NCBI GenBank assembly: GCA_009930275.1
Contig: RZYP01000067.1
Span: forward strand, 1-9,655
Direction: 5' to 3'
DNA: 9,655 nucleotides
DNA from: Negativicutes bacterium
GTDB taxonomy: Bacteria > Bacillota_C > Negativicutes > Acidaminococcales > Acidaminococcaceae
Position numbers and translations under genes: made by a program. The notes under the pieces were generated by a model. The model ran no database searches. It saw only the letters and a list, made by a program, of their open reading frames with translations, and had not been told where the DNA came from. This document shows positions 1 through 6,598 of this stretch, in pieces. Position 1 is the stretch's first letter; each line of letters opens with the position of its first letter.

Positions 1-58
1 TTTCTTACCCTTCGGGTCTCCTTTGAAAGCTTCTATCGCATGCTCCCAAGCCTCTAGG

Positions 59-85
59 CTGTACGACTAGTGGTCTTGTCTAACA
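59..85 (+). repeat. Left terminal inverted repeat of the IS
   Basis: Aligned with the reverse complement of 1147-1173, 22 of 27 positions match. The match includes CTGTAC at the outer end and the 9-bp block TGTCTAACA (77-85) at the inner end. Confidence 0.8.
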
Positions 86-1172
86 TCAAGAAATAGTGTA
101 AATTGATGTTGGAGGGGATAAAAATGTCAGGAAAGATAGTAGAAAAAGATCCCGTCACCAAGGTGGCAAAACAGCGGCTGAGTGTACTGGAAATGGCTGA
201 GACGTTGGGGAACATCTCTGAAGCTTGCCGTCGCGGCGGTATGGATCGAACGAGCTTCTATGAATGGAAGCGGCGGTTTCAGACGCATGGACTGGAGGGC
301 TTGAAAGACATGCCGCCCATCCCGAAATCACAGCCTAACCAGACGACACCGGAAACAGAGGCCGCTATACTGGAGTGCAGCCTTGCTCATCCGTCATGGG
401 GCTGCGTGAAGCTGTCGGATTTTCTTAAACTGCAAGGGATATCCGTCAGTTCGCCCACCGTTCAAAAGATCCTCATCCGTAATGACATGGCCAGTGTCTA
501 TGATCGCTGGCTCAAGGTGGAAGAACGCCATCTGGAGACGGGCATCGAACTGACGGCCGAGCAGGTGGCGAAGATTGAAAAATACAATCCCTGCTTCAAG
601 GAACGGCACGTTGAATCAACCCGGCCAGGAGAGCTACTATGCCAGGACACTATGTTCGTAGGCAATCTGAAAGGCGTGGGGAAGGTCTATCTGCACGCCT
701 GCATCGATACATATGGTTCCTATGCCTTTGGATTCCTTCATACCGGTAAAAAGCCGGAGTGCGCCGCCGCACTGGTTCATAATGACGTGCTCCCATTTTA
801 TCAGGACCACGGCTTGAGCGTAAACGCCATATTGACAGACAATGGCCGCGAATTCTGTGGAACGGATAATCATCCGTTTGAGATTTATCTCGCCCTGAAC
901 GACATCGAGCACCGGCGGACTAAGGTCAAATCCCCAAAAACGAACGGCTTCATTGAACGTTTCAACAAGACTGTGCTGGACGAGTTTTTCCGTATTGCCT
1001 TCCGGGAAAACTTCTATGAAAGCGTTGAGGCATTGCAGGAGGATCTGGATCAGTGGCTTGTCCACTACAACACAGAACGGCCTCACAGGGGCTACCGAAA
1101 CCGCGGGAAACGTCCGCTGGATACCGTGCTCGAATTTGCTTCTGTTTGTTAGACATGAGCCTTAGTTGTACA
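60..1172 (+). mobile_element. IS481-type insertion sequence, apparently complete
   Basis: A 1113-bp element made of one transposase gene between imperfect terminal inverted repeats (59-85 and 1147-1173, 22 of 27 positions paired). The ends read TG...CA at 60 and 1172. The transposase gene has visibly higher GC content than the cargo genes to its right, which suggests separate acquisition. No convincing target-site duplication is visible: the bases left of 60 and right of 1172 do not match. The element may therefore have been joined to this flank by recombination or deletion after insertion, or the exact ends may differ by a few bases. The IS481 family assignment rests on the transposase architecture. 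Confidence 0.85.
124..1152 (+). CDS. IS481-family DDE transposase
   Basis: This 342-residue transposase catalyses movement of the surrounding element. Residues about 15-55 form a helix-turn-helix region (a helix followed by GNISEACRRGG and YEWKRRF) that should bind the terminal repeats. It is followed by a second winged-helix segment and an integrase/RNase H-like catalytic core. The catalytic triad is visible as D175 in LLCQDTMF, D239 in LTDNGREF and E278 in NGFIERFN, and the C-terminal NTERPHRGY block is typical of IS481/IS3-type enzymes. The start at 124 is chosen because GGAGGGG (111-117) sits 6-7 bases upstream; an in-frame TTG at 103 and ATG at 106 lie before this ribosome site. The frame is intact, so the element could be active. 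The exact family needs a profile search, but a DDE transposase is certain. Confidence 0.92.
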   Translation: MSGKIVEKDPVTKVAKQRLSVLEMAETLGNISEACRRGGMDRTSFYEWKRRFQTHGLEGLKDMPPIPKSQPNQTTPETEAAILECSLAHPSWGCVKLSDFLKLQGISVSSPTVQKILIRNDMASVYDRWLKVEERHLETGIELTAEQVAKIEKYNPCFKERHVESTRPGELLCQDTMFVGNLKGVGKVYLHACIDTYGSYAFGFLHTGKKPECAAALVHNDVLPFYQDHGLSVNAILTDNGREFCGTDNHPFEIYLALNDIEHRRTKVKSPKTNGFIERFNKTVLDEFFRIAFRENFYESVEALQEDLDQWLVHYNTERPHRGYRNRGKRPLDTVLEFASVC

Positions 1173-1173
1173 G
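1147..1173 (-). repeat. Right terminal inverted repeat of the IS
   Basis: This is the mirror copy of 59-85. The inner block TGTTAGACA (1147-1155) contains the transposase stop codon TAG (1150-1152), so the gene ends inside the repeat, a compact arrangement common in small insertion sequences. Confidence 0.8.
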
Positions 1174-1609
1174 TTTCATTTTTTCTTTGCTATCCATTTA
1201 CACCTACCGGTCCTAAAAAAAGATTACTTTAACGCTCGTTATAATTTTACTACTTGTTTCTTCATTTTTCAACACATTTCAACAATAATTTGCTTAATAG
1301 ATAGTAGTTTAGCTTGACCAATAGGAAAGTCCTTGGAAGACTAATTTATTGGACTACCAAGTGTAATTCCTAAACAAGTTCTAAAAGTATTATCAAGATT
1401 CCTTCCGTTAAGCATGACAACAAGAACAAGCGGTCAAACAAAAGACAACACTATAACACCTCACAAAAATAACCGGCAATCAAGCTAATAGCCTGACTGC
1501 CGGTAGGTGCTAACCCGTTTTTATGGAGATGTTTTACTATTGACTCCGATTTCAATAAGGAGAGTGACGTCCGTATGTTGTTGATTTGGATCTGAAATCA
1601 AAGTTTTTT
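1174..1609. other. Non-coding stretch between IS and parA leader
   Basis: This AT-rich 436-bp stretch has no convincing gene. The only long open frame runs on the plus strand from about 1345 to 1488 without a plausible start or ribosome site. It contains one strong hairpin (1472-1504), a run of T at 1514-1518, and a minute possible leader peptide (1575-1595, seven codons including stop, reading MLLIWI) preceded by AAGGAG at 1557-1562. The stretch probably derives from the backbone of a mobile element of which the parA fragment is another remnant. Confidence 0.5.
1472..1504 (+). terminator. Strong hairpin, possible terminator or regulatory structure
   Basis: The arms ACCGGCAATCA (1472-1482) and TGACTGCCGGT (1494-1504) pair over 11 positions with one A-C mismatch and enclose an 11-base loop. 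The T-run at 1514-1518 is about 10 bases beyond the stem, so it is not a textbook intrinsic terminator. It could instead be a protein-binding or attenuator structure. Confidence 0.4.
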
Positions 1610-1890
1610 GCTACTTACATAACCCTTCTTGGTATCTGCCAGGAAGGGTTTTTATATTGACACAGAAAGGAGTGCACGCACATGGAAGAGTGCAAAGTGA
1701 TTGCAATCACGAACCAGAAAGGCGGAGTAGGCAAAACGACGACGGCTGTCAATCTTGGCGTCGGTCTCGCACGTACCGGTAAGAAATTTCTTCTCGTTGA
1801 TGCCGACTCACAGGGCAGCTTAACGGTGAGCCTTGGTGTAAAAATGCCCGATGAGCTTTCTATCTCTATCGCAACGCTCATGCAGGACAT
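1610..1890 (+). repeat. Direct repeat A: parA leader plus first 70 codons (left copy)
   Basis: This is homologous to 9304-9587. The shared unit starts at GCTACTTACATA, contains a 12-bp-stem hairpin, a ribosome binding site and the first 70 codons of a ParA-type gene, and ends after CAGGACAT. The coding part differs at 25 of 209 bases, mostly in third positions. The longest identical run (31 bp, 1860-1890) lies directly at the right-hand boundary. Confidence 0.9.
1621..1653 (+). terminator. Terminator-like hairpin in the parA leader (left copy)
   Basis: The arms AACCCTTCTTGG (1621-1632) and CCAGGAAGGGTT (1639-1650) form a 12-bp stem with one G-T wobble and a 6-base loop, followed by five T residues (1649-1653). 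It lies 28 bases before the parA start, with no room for a promoter between them. It therefore either terminates upstream transcripts or attenuates parA expression. Confidence 0.7.
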
Positions 1891-1915
1891 ACCTCTGCAC
1901 ACATCCCCGGCGTAA
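1682..1915 (+). pseudogene. parA: ParA-type partition ATPase, truncated (left copy)
   Basis: Only the N-terminal part of a ParA/Soj-type P-loop ATPase remains: 77 codons, against about 250-270 residues for intact members. It has the deviant Walker A motif KGGVGKTTT (residues 14-22) and the VDAD A'-type motif, where the usual DPQG reads DSQG. Similarity to the other copy stops after MQDI (residue 70); the last seven residues are unrelated and run into a stop. Walker B and the DNA-binding/dimerisation parts are missing, so it cannot work in partition. It starts at an ATG preceded by AAAGGAG (1666-1672). ParA genes with this kind of leader are common on integrative conjugative elements and plasmids of Firmicutes, and I infer a remnant of such a backbone. 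Confidence 0.85.
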
Positions 1916-1964
1916 AAAACAATTACGTTGATAACCTGATTCATTTTGTATTCCTTGCTTTTCT

Positions 1965-2285
1965 TTAGAAGGTTACCGTTTTATCCGCCCATTCCACTAT
2001 TTTTAAACAGTCAATCATAGTGGATAACGGGCAGACTTCGCTACCATCCATATTCCTTGATTTAAGACAAGCTCCACAAGCAAGAATTTCACCGCCTGCT
2101 TCATGAAATGCATCAACCTGTGCGGCTACATCAAATTTCTCGTGGTGAAGGTTTTCAATTTCAACAGCTTCTCCCATGAGAAAGACCTTCACTTCATGCC
2201 CATTCTTTTTTGCCGTAACAGCAAAACGCATCGCATTCCAGGACTTCTCAAATTCCTTTGTTTCGATAATAATCCCAATTTTCAT
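1965..2285 (-). CDS. DsrE-family protein (putative sulfur carrier)
   Basis: This 106-residue protein is of usual length for soluble DsrE/DsrF/TusD-like proteins, which relay sulfur as persulfide in sulfur oxidation, tRNA thiolation or stress responses. The N-terminal beta strand MKIGIIIET is followed by a helix (WNAMRFAVTAKKNGHEV) and the strand KVFLMGEAV. Four cysteines lie at 70, 73, 85 and 93; the pair in LACGACLKSR (70/73) is at the position where family members carry the active cysteine. The ATG is preceded by GGGAGG. The gene sits downstream of the ferredoxin gene but is separated by a hairpin (2356-2393) and has its own TATAAT box, so it is probably a separate unit. I infer a sulfur-handling or thiol-sensing role beside the NO-stress genes; the partner is not visible. 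Confidence 0.8.
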   Translation of the reverse strand: MKIGIIIETKEFEKSWNAMRFAVTAKKNGHEVKVFLMGEAVEIENLHHEKFDVAAQVDAFHEAGGEILACGACLKSRNMDGSEVCPLSTMIDCLKIVEWADKTVTF

Positions 2286-2310
2286 TTTTTAGCCTCCCAA
2301 TAATTATTTG

Positions 2311-2329
2311 ATGCTAATAATTATAGCAT
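2311..2329 (-). promoter_or_regulatory. Promoter of the DsrE gene with overlapping palindrome
   Basis: A perfect -10 box TATAAT is read on the minus strand at 2325-2320. It lies inside an inverted repeat with perfect arms ATGCTA and TAGCAT separated by seven bases (2311-2329), so the palindrome would cover -10 to +1 and could be a repressor operator. The -35 hexamer is poor. It does not resemble the GTTRY-N4-RYAAC palindromes of the other two promoters. Confidence 0.5.
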
Positions 2330-2355
2330 ATATCTTAACATTTTATGATGATGAA

Positions 2356-2393
2356 GCGCCCTTTTGAACTGCTCGAGCCTTTCAAAAGGGCGC
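2356..2393 (-). terminator. Hairpin after the ferredoxin gene, likely operon terminator
   Basis: The arms GCGCCCTTTTGAA (2356-2368) and TTCAAAAGGGCGC (2381-2393) form a perfect 13-bp stem with a 12-base loop that itself contains GCTCGAGC. It begins 10 bases beyond the ferredoxin stop codon. The tail on the minus strand is TTCATCATCATAAAA, so the T-tract is weak, but the stem is very strong and the position fits an operon end. Confidence 0.65.
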
Positions 2394-2403
2394 TGATTTA
2401 TGG

Positions 2404-2592
2404 CTATTCTATTGTGATAACAGAGACGGGACAGCTATTCCTCGCTTCAGACACCGCGTCTTCCGCAGACTCGGGAACAGTATTAACATAAACCTCCGCG
2501 CCCCCGTCATCAGCCATCCGAAAGACATCAGGACAGATTGATACGCATAATCCGCAGGAAATACAGCCGGCCTTGTCAATCGCTGCTTTCAT
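2404..2592 (-). CDS. Single-cluster [4Fe-4S] ferredoxin
   Basis: This 62-residue soluble electron carrier has the motif CISCGLCVSIC with cysteines 10, 13, 16 and 20, and a C-terminal NSCP with C54. In one-cluster ferredoxins of this length, Cys10, 13, 16 and 54 hold one [4Fe-4S] centre. The second cluster motif of two-cluster clostridial ferredoxins is absent, and C20 is left unpaired as a ligand. The acidic stretch (PESAEDAVSEA) is typical of ferredoxins. It is the last gene of the operon, 21 bases after hcp, with a moderate AAAGGAA ribosome site. The neighbours suggest it supplies electrons to Hcp or to the flavodiiron protein, since no rubredoxin or Hcr reductase is encoded in the window. 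Confidence 0.93.
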   Translation of the reverse strand: MKAAIDKAGCISCGLCVSICPDVFRMADDGGAEVYVNTVPESAEDAVSEARNSCPVSVITIE

Positions 2593-2613
2593 ATACTGAA
2601 ATTCCTTTCTTAA

Positions 2614-4245
2614 TCAGGCATTCATAAACAGCTTGATGTCATCATCAACCGTTCCGATACCCGCAATACCGAATTTTTCAACCAACACCTTTGCCACGTT
2701 GGGTGAGAGGAAGCCCGGCAGCGTGGGCCCAAGATGGATATTTTTCACGCCCAGGTACAGCAACGCCAAGAGAACAATGACGGCCTTCTGTTCATACCAG
2801 GCGATATTGAAGGCGATTGGCAGTTTGTTGATATCGTCGAGTCCAAACACCTCTTTGAGCTTAAGGGCAATGACCGCCAGAGAATAGGAGTCGTTGCACT
2901 GCCCGGCGTCCAGAACTCTCGGAATGCCGCCAATGTCGCCCAGCTTCAGCTTATTATAGCGGTATTTTGCGCAGCCCGCCGTAAGAATTACCGTGTCCTT
3001 CGGGAGCTTTTCAGCAAACTCGGTGTAGTATTCTCTGGACTTCATGCGCCCATCGCAACCGGCCATGACAAAAAACTTTTTGATTGCACCGGATTTAACC
3101 GCATCTACGACCTTGTCTGCCAGAGCTATAACCTGATTATGAGCAAAACCACCAACAATGGAGCCAGTTTCAATCTCATCGGGTGCGGGCAGAGTTTTGG
3201 CAAGCGCAATGATTTCTGAAAAATCCTTTTTGCCGTTCCCGTCGGCTTCAATATGCTTGCAGCCGGGATAACCGGTGGCTCCTGTGGTAAAGATTCTACC
3301 TCTGACCTCTTCGCTTCTGGGCGGGACAATACAATTTGTAGTAAAAAGGACGGGACCATGGAAAGAAACGAATTCGTCGAGCTGCTTCCACCAGGCGTTA
3401 CCGTAATTACCAGCGAAGTTATCGTATTTCTTAAACGCTGGATAATAATGCGCGGGGAGCATTTCGCTGTGGGTATATACATCCACACCTGTACCTTTGG
3501 TTTGCTCCAAGAGCTGTTCTAGATCGGTCAGGTCATGACCGGAAATCAGGATCGCTGGATTTTTTCTGACACCAATATTTACCTCTGTAACCTCGGGATT
3601 TCCAAATCTTGATGTGTGTGCCTCATCTAAAAGCGCCATGACCTTCACGCCATATTCACCGGTTTTAAGAGTCAATGCCACAAGATCATCAGCTGTTAAG
3701 GAATCATCAAGTGTCGCCGCCAAAGCTTCGTAAATAAACGCATTAATCGTCAAATCTTCTTTACCGATGTTCTTCGCGTGCTCAGCATAAGCCGCCATGC
3801 CCTTAAGTCCGTATATAATCATTTCGCGAAGAGAACGTACGTCTTCGTTTTCAGTCGCTAATACGCCGACGGAGGCAGCCTTTTCCAGCATGGATGCTCT
3901 GGTGTTCACCGTGAAGGTCGCTGCATCGTGTAAATCGTTGACGTTAACAGAACTTTTCATGTTATCTCTCAGGACAATCATTTTTTTGATCTGATCTTCA
4001 ATGTGCCCATCGTCAAAGTTTGCGTTGGTAATAGTCATAAAAAGGCTGCTTAGAACTTCATAATTCATCTTATCAAAATTATTAATATCAACCTTTCCTT
4101 TTACAACAATATCCGAGACTCCCTTAAGCACATAGATCAGCAGGTCTTGAAGTTTAGCAACCTCCTCATTTTTCCCGCAAACACCTTTAATGGTGCAGCC
4201 TGTGTTTTTTGCTGTTTCTTGACATTGATAACAAAACATACTCAT
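2614..4245 (-). CDS. hcp: Hybrid cluster protein (hydroxylamine/NO reductase)
   Basis: This 543-residue cytoplasmic iron-sulfur enzyme is close to the roughly 550 residues of Desulfovibrio Hcp. Family members reduce hydroxylamine in vitro, and Hcp has been shown to act as a high-affinity NO reductase. The N-terminal cubane ligands are C5, C8, C17 and C23 (spacing C-x2-C-x8-C-x5-C), the form found in strict anaerobes. The hybrid-cluster ligands are all visible: H237 (ISGHD), E261 (HSEML), C305 (TTNCI), C397 (AGCDG), C425 (AGCAK), C450 (GQCND), E485 and K487 (WYEQK). All residues expected for activity are therefore present. The start at 4245 is supported by AGGGGGT seven bases upstream; a second ATG follows two codons later. 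It lies between fprA (26-base gap) and the ferredoxin gene in one operon. Confidence 0.98.
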   Translation of the reverse strand: MSMFCYQCQETAKNTGCTIKGVCGKNEEVAKLQDLLIYVLKGVSDIVVKGKVDINNFDKMNYEVLSSLFMTITNANFDDGHIEDQIKKMIVLRDNMKSSVNVNDLHDAATFTVNTRASMLEKAASVGVLATENEDVRSLREMIIYGLKGMAAYAEHAKNIGKEDLTINAFIYEALAATLDDSLTADDLVALTLKTGEYGVKVMALLDEAHTSRFGNPEVTEVNIGVRKNPAILISGHDLTDLEQLLEQTKGTGVDVYTHSEMLPAHYYPAFKKYDNFAGNYGNAWWKQLDEFVSFHGPVLFTTNCIVPPRSEEVRGRIFTTGATGYPGCKHIEADGNGKKDFSEIIALAKTLPAPDEIETGSIVGGFAHNQVIALADKVVDAVKSGAIKKFFVMAGCDGRMKSREYYTEFAEKLPKDTVILTAGCAKYRYNKLKLGDIGGIPRVLDAGQCNDSYSLAVIALKLKEVFGLDDINKLPIAFNIAWYEQKAVIVLLALLYLGVKNIHLGPTLPGFLSPNVAKVLVEKFGIAGIGTVDDDIKLFMNA

Positions 4246-4271
4246 AACTTTACCCCCTATAAATTATTTTT

Positions 4272-5459
4272 TTACAATTTAGCAATTGTTTTTCCGAAAT
4301 TTACTGCTTCCTTTTGCGCATCAACATCAGGATTCCATTGGTTTCTATATCCTTCAGATGCAACTTCAAAGCCTGCATTTGCCATTAATTCATTTATTAC
4401 TTTTACGGCTTCTCCGCTCCAGCCATAACATCCAAACGCTGTTGCTTTTTTACCTTTGAACTTAAGTTCTTTTACAAGATGAATAAAGCCCGCTACCGAA
4501 TGCAATATGCTGTTTGAAATTGTCGGTGAACCAATAACGACAGTTTTGGATTTGAAAACCTCGGTAATTAAGTCGTTCTCATCACTCTTGGCTAGATTAT
4601 GGACTTTTACAACCACATCTGGGTCAGCCTGCCTGATTCCCTCAGCTATCTTCTCAGCGAGTAATTTCGTACCATTCCACATTGTGTCATAGATGATGGT
4701 GATCTGGTTTTCCTGATAGTCATTTGCCCATTGTACGTATTTTTCAACAATCTGCACGGGATTTTCTCGCCAAATGACCCCATGGCTTGTCGCAATTATA
4801 TCTATCGGGAGGTTTAATGCTGTTACTTCATCCAGCTTCTTCCTTAGCATTGGGTTGAAAGGAGTCAATATGTTCGCAAAATACTCAATAGACTCGCTGA
4901 ATAGCTCGCATTGATCAACTTGATCGTTGAACAGCTTTTCGGTGGCTAGATGCTGCCCGAATGCGTCGTTGCTGAAAAGTATATGATCTTGAGTCATATA
5001 GGTCGCCATGCTATCCGGCCAATGCAGCATGGTCATTTCAACGAAGATAAGCTCTTTACCATTACCGATATCAATTTTATCTCCGGTTTTAACGACTTGG
5101 AAATTCCAATCCTGATGATACTGCCCTTTCAAGGATTTTACCGCATTTGCCGTACAATAAATAGGCGTGTTCGGAATATGCTTCATGAGAGCGGGAAGCG
5201 CGCCACTGTGGTCAACTTCTCCGTGATTGGCAATGATAAAATCGATTTTATTCAAATCGACTTCCTTCGCCAGATTATCTACAAATTCCTCCGCAAACGG
5301 AGCCCAGACCGTGTCGATCAGGACTGTTTTTTCTTCCTGAATCAAATAGGAATTATATGTTGATCCTTTATGTGTTGAGTATTCGGCACCGTGGAAATGT
5401 TGTAGTTCCCAGTCGACCTTACCAACCCAGGACACATTGCTTTTGACTAATTTCTTCAC
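4272..5459 (-). CDS. fprA: Flavodiiron protein (NO/O2 reductase, FprA-type)
   Basis: This 395-residue two-domain A-type flavodiiron protein scavenges NO (to N2O) or O2 (to water) in anaerobes. Residues 1-250 form a metallo-beta-lactamase-like domain with the complete diiron ligand set H79, E81, D83 (NHGEVDH), H146 (LHWPD), D165 (SNDAF) and H226 (TSHGV). Residues about 254-395 are a flavodoxin domain with the FMN phosphate loop YDTMWNGT and the later TISNS and CYGWSG loops. No fused rubredoxin or flavin reductase domain is present, so an outside donor is needed. The start is a GTG preceded at some distance by AAGGGGG; it gives the normal family N terminus with VDWELQHFHG. The gene lies 20 bases after the DUF2249 gene and 26 before hcp, so it is clearly in the same operon. 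Confidence 0.97.
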   Translation of the reverse strand: MKKLVKSNVSWVGKVDWELQHFHGAEYSTHKGSTYNSYLIQEEKTVLIDTVWAPFAEEFVDNLAKEVDLNKIDFIIANHGEVDHSGALPALMKHIPNTPIYCTANAVKSLKGQYHQDWNFQVVKTGDKIDIGNGKELIFVEMTMLHWPDSMATYMTQDHILFSNDAFGQHLATEKLFNDQVDQCELFSESIEYFANILTPFNPMLRKKLDEVTALNLPIDIIATSHGVIWRENPVQIVEKYVQWANDYQENQITIIYDTMWNGTKLLAEKIAEGIRQADPDVVVKVHNLAKSDENDLITEVFKSKTVVIGSPTISNSILHSVAGFIHLVKELKFKGKKATAFGCYGWSGEAVKVINELMANAGFEVASEGYRNQWNPDVDAQKEAVNFGKTIAKL

Positions 5460-5479
5460 TTAGCTACGCCCCCTTATTT

Positions 5480-6214
5480 TTATGCATCGTCCCTTTTTTC
5501 ACAACATTTTATCTGCTTTTTATACAGCGTATTGACATCAGGATTTTTGTCTCCGAACGTTTCCAGAATTTCATCCAGGATTTTTCTTCTGTCCAATCCT
5601 TCCTGCTCTCTTTTCTTGATTTGCTTATATACTCCAAATACAGTTGATGGGCCAATCTCAGATGAAAAATGACCGATCCCCTGATTCCAGGCAAACAGGG
5701 AGAAAAGCTCGTCCAATTCTTTAGCCGTAACTCCTAGTGAGTATGCTTTTATGAGTTCTCTTGTCGCTTGTCTGAATCTTGAAGCGCCAATAGCATTGCT
5801 CATGGACAAAAGAAGCTTGGTTTTAAGGTCGATTGCCGAATCTTCTTTTCCCCATATCAATTCCCAAAAATCAACAACGGTGCCTGCAAGTATGTCGTCG
5901 ATGGCCTTGTAATTCACAATTGCGGTTGGTTTGAAAGGCATGTCCGCTCCGCTTTCAAATGTAATTGTTTTCATTTCTGCCCTATAAAAATAGACTCTGT
6001 ACTCATGGTCAGAAACTTTTTCGGTTAGATGTTCAAACCCAAGGTCCTTCAGTGCTGAATATAATGGCTTTGGCTCAAAGCTTTGGACAACACAGATACC
6101 ATTATTCAGATTTACTTGTTGTGCCTTATGTAAAATCATAGGCAAAAAATTAGTTGTCAAGTTTCTAACATCAACCACAGGAAATGATTCCTTTAGAGTT
6201 TCCCAGTTTTCCAT
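5480..6214 (-). CDS. DUF2249 domain fused to a CMD/AhpD-like domain
   Basis: This is a 244-residue cytoplasmic protein of unknown function. Residues about 10-78 match the DUF2249 pattern: VVDVRNL, a helix with HKAQQV, the strand NGICVVQSF-EPKPL, a GFEHL turn and a final EYRVYFYR strand. DUF2249 resembles TusA-like sulfur-carrier folds and is often found near denitrification and NO-response genes. Residues about 128-200 resemble the helical carboxymuconolactone decarboxylase/AhpD fold (LKTKLLLSMSNAIGASRF, then LGVTAKELDELFSLFAWNQG), but the usual CxxC redox pair is absent. The C-terminal tail has an adjacent pair C237-C238. Its ribosome site AAGGAGG overlaps the cupin stop codon, so the two genes are likely translationally coupled. 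A role in NO or sulfur stress is inferred from context only. Confidence 0.8.
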   Translation of the reverse strand: MENWETLKESFPVVDVRNLTTNFLPMILHKAQQVNLNNGICVVQSFEPKPLYSALKDLGFEHLTEKVSDHEYRVYFYRAEMKTITFESGADMPFKPTAIVNYKAIDDILAGTVVDFWELIWGKEDSAIDLKTKLLLSMSNAIGASRFRQATRELIKAYSLGVTAKELDELFSLFAWNQGIGHFSSEIGPSTVFGVYKQIKKREQEGLDRRKILDEILETFGDKNPDVNTLYKKQIKCCEKRDDA

Positions 6215-6227
6215 ATGTTTATCCTCC

Positions 6228-6542
6228 TTAATTTTGGGGAGCAGGTGCCTTGACTACGATCAGCTCCAATGTTTCATCGTGCAGATTTTTAACATTCATT
6301 TTTGTTTGAAACGGGATTTTCAGAAGAGTTCCGGCCTCATATTCATGTACATCCTGTTCATCAAGACCGATGGAGAGCTTTCCACGTATGACGGTCATAT
6401 ACACGTTGGAATTTGAAAAGTGTTCCGGCAGCCCTTCGTTTTTGTTAAATACCATATGCAGATAATGAATGTTATCATCAAATATAACTTTTTCAACAGC
6501 TTTTTCATCGCCAACTGACAGTTTGAAAATCTGTTCAACCAT
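6228..6542 (-). CDS. Small single-domain cupin-like protein
   Basis: This 104-residue protein fits a minimal cupin barrel: beta-rich, with the conserved turns VIRGKLSIGL (52-60) and YEAGTLLKIPF (68-78) and a C-terminal ELIVVKAPAP strand. The canonical metal-binding HxH...E of motif 1 is not clearly present (only H41 lies nearby), and the motif 2 histidine is replaced around TKMNVKN, so metal binding is doubtful. H26, H29, H41 and H66 could still serve as ligands. It is the first gene of the hcp operon, with a strong AGGAGGT ribosome site eight bases upstream and an activator-type promoter. It could be a sensor, scaffold or small-molecule binder; the function cannot be read from the sequence. 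Confidence 0.75.
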   Translation of the reverse strand: MVEQIFKLSVGDEKAVEKVIFDDNIHYLHMVFNKNEGLPEHFSNSNVYMTVIRGKLSIGLDEQDVHEYEAGTLLKIPFQTKMNVKNLHDETLELIVVKAPAPQN

Positions 6543-6564
6543 AATAGTATACCTCCTATTTTTT

Positions 6565-6584
6565 TCACATGTTATGTTATGTGA
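6565..6584. promoter_or_regulatory. Palindrome in the 5' leader of the hcp operon
   Basis: The perfect arms TCACAT and ATGTGA are separated by eight bases. The palindrome lies downstream of the predicted transcription start (about 6599) and upstream of the cupin ribosome site. It could be a second operator or an mRNA hairpin near the ribosome site. The arm orientation is opposite to a CRP site (TGTGA-N6-TCACA). Confidence 0.45.
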
Positions 6585-6598
6585 TACAAGTGAAGTTC

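Noticed and set aside
1..58. Minus-strand open frame at the left edge reading LEAWEHAIEAFKGDPKGKK
   Set aside because: It looks protein-like and might be a gene interrupted by the IS. However, only 19 codons are visible, with no start, and no family is recognised, so no feature is called.
637..1086. Long minus-strand frame opposite the transposase
   Set aside because: It is a shadow of the transposase gene, with no family motif and no ribosome site.
1345..1488. Plus-strand open frame of about 48 codons with an internal ATG at 1414
   Set aside because: There is no ribosome binding site, no recognisable motif, and it ends inside a hairpin arm. A chance frame of this length is plausible.
1657..1662. 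TTGACA as a -35 box of a parA promoter (also 9354-9359)
   Set aside because: It lies only about 20 bases before the start codon and overlaps the ribosome-site region; there is no room for a -10 box and transcript start.
2734..3219. 161-codon plus-strand frame opposite hcp
   Set aside because: The hcp gene on the other strand has all ligand residues intact, so this frame is its antisense shadow.
6565..6584. The palindrome as a CRP-type cAMP receptor site
   Set aside because: The half-sites are in the opposite orientation (TCACA first, TGTGA last) with a different spacing from TGTGA-N6-TCACA.
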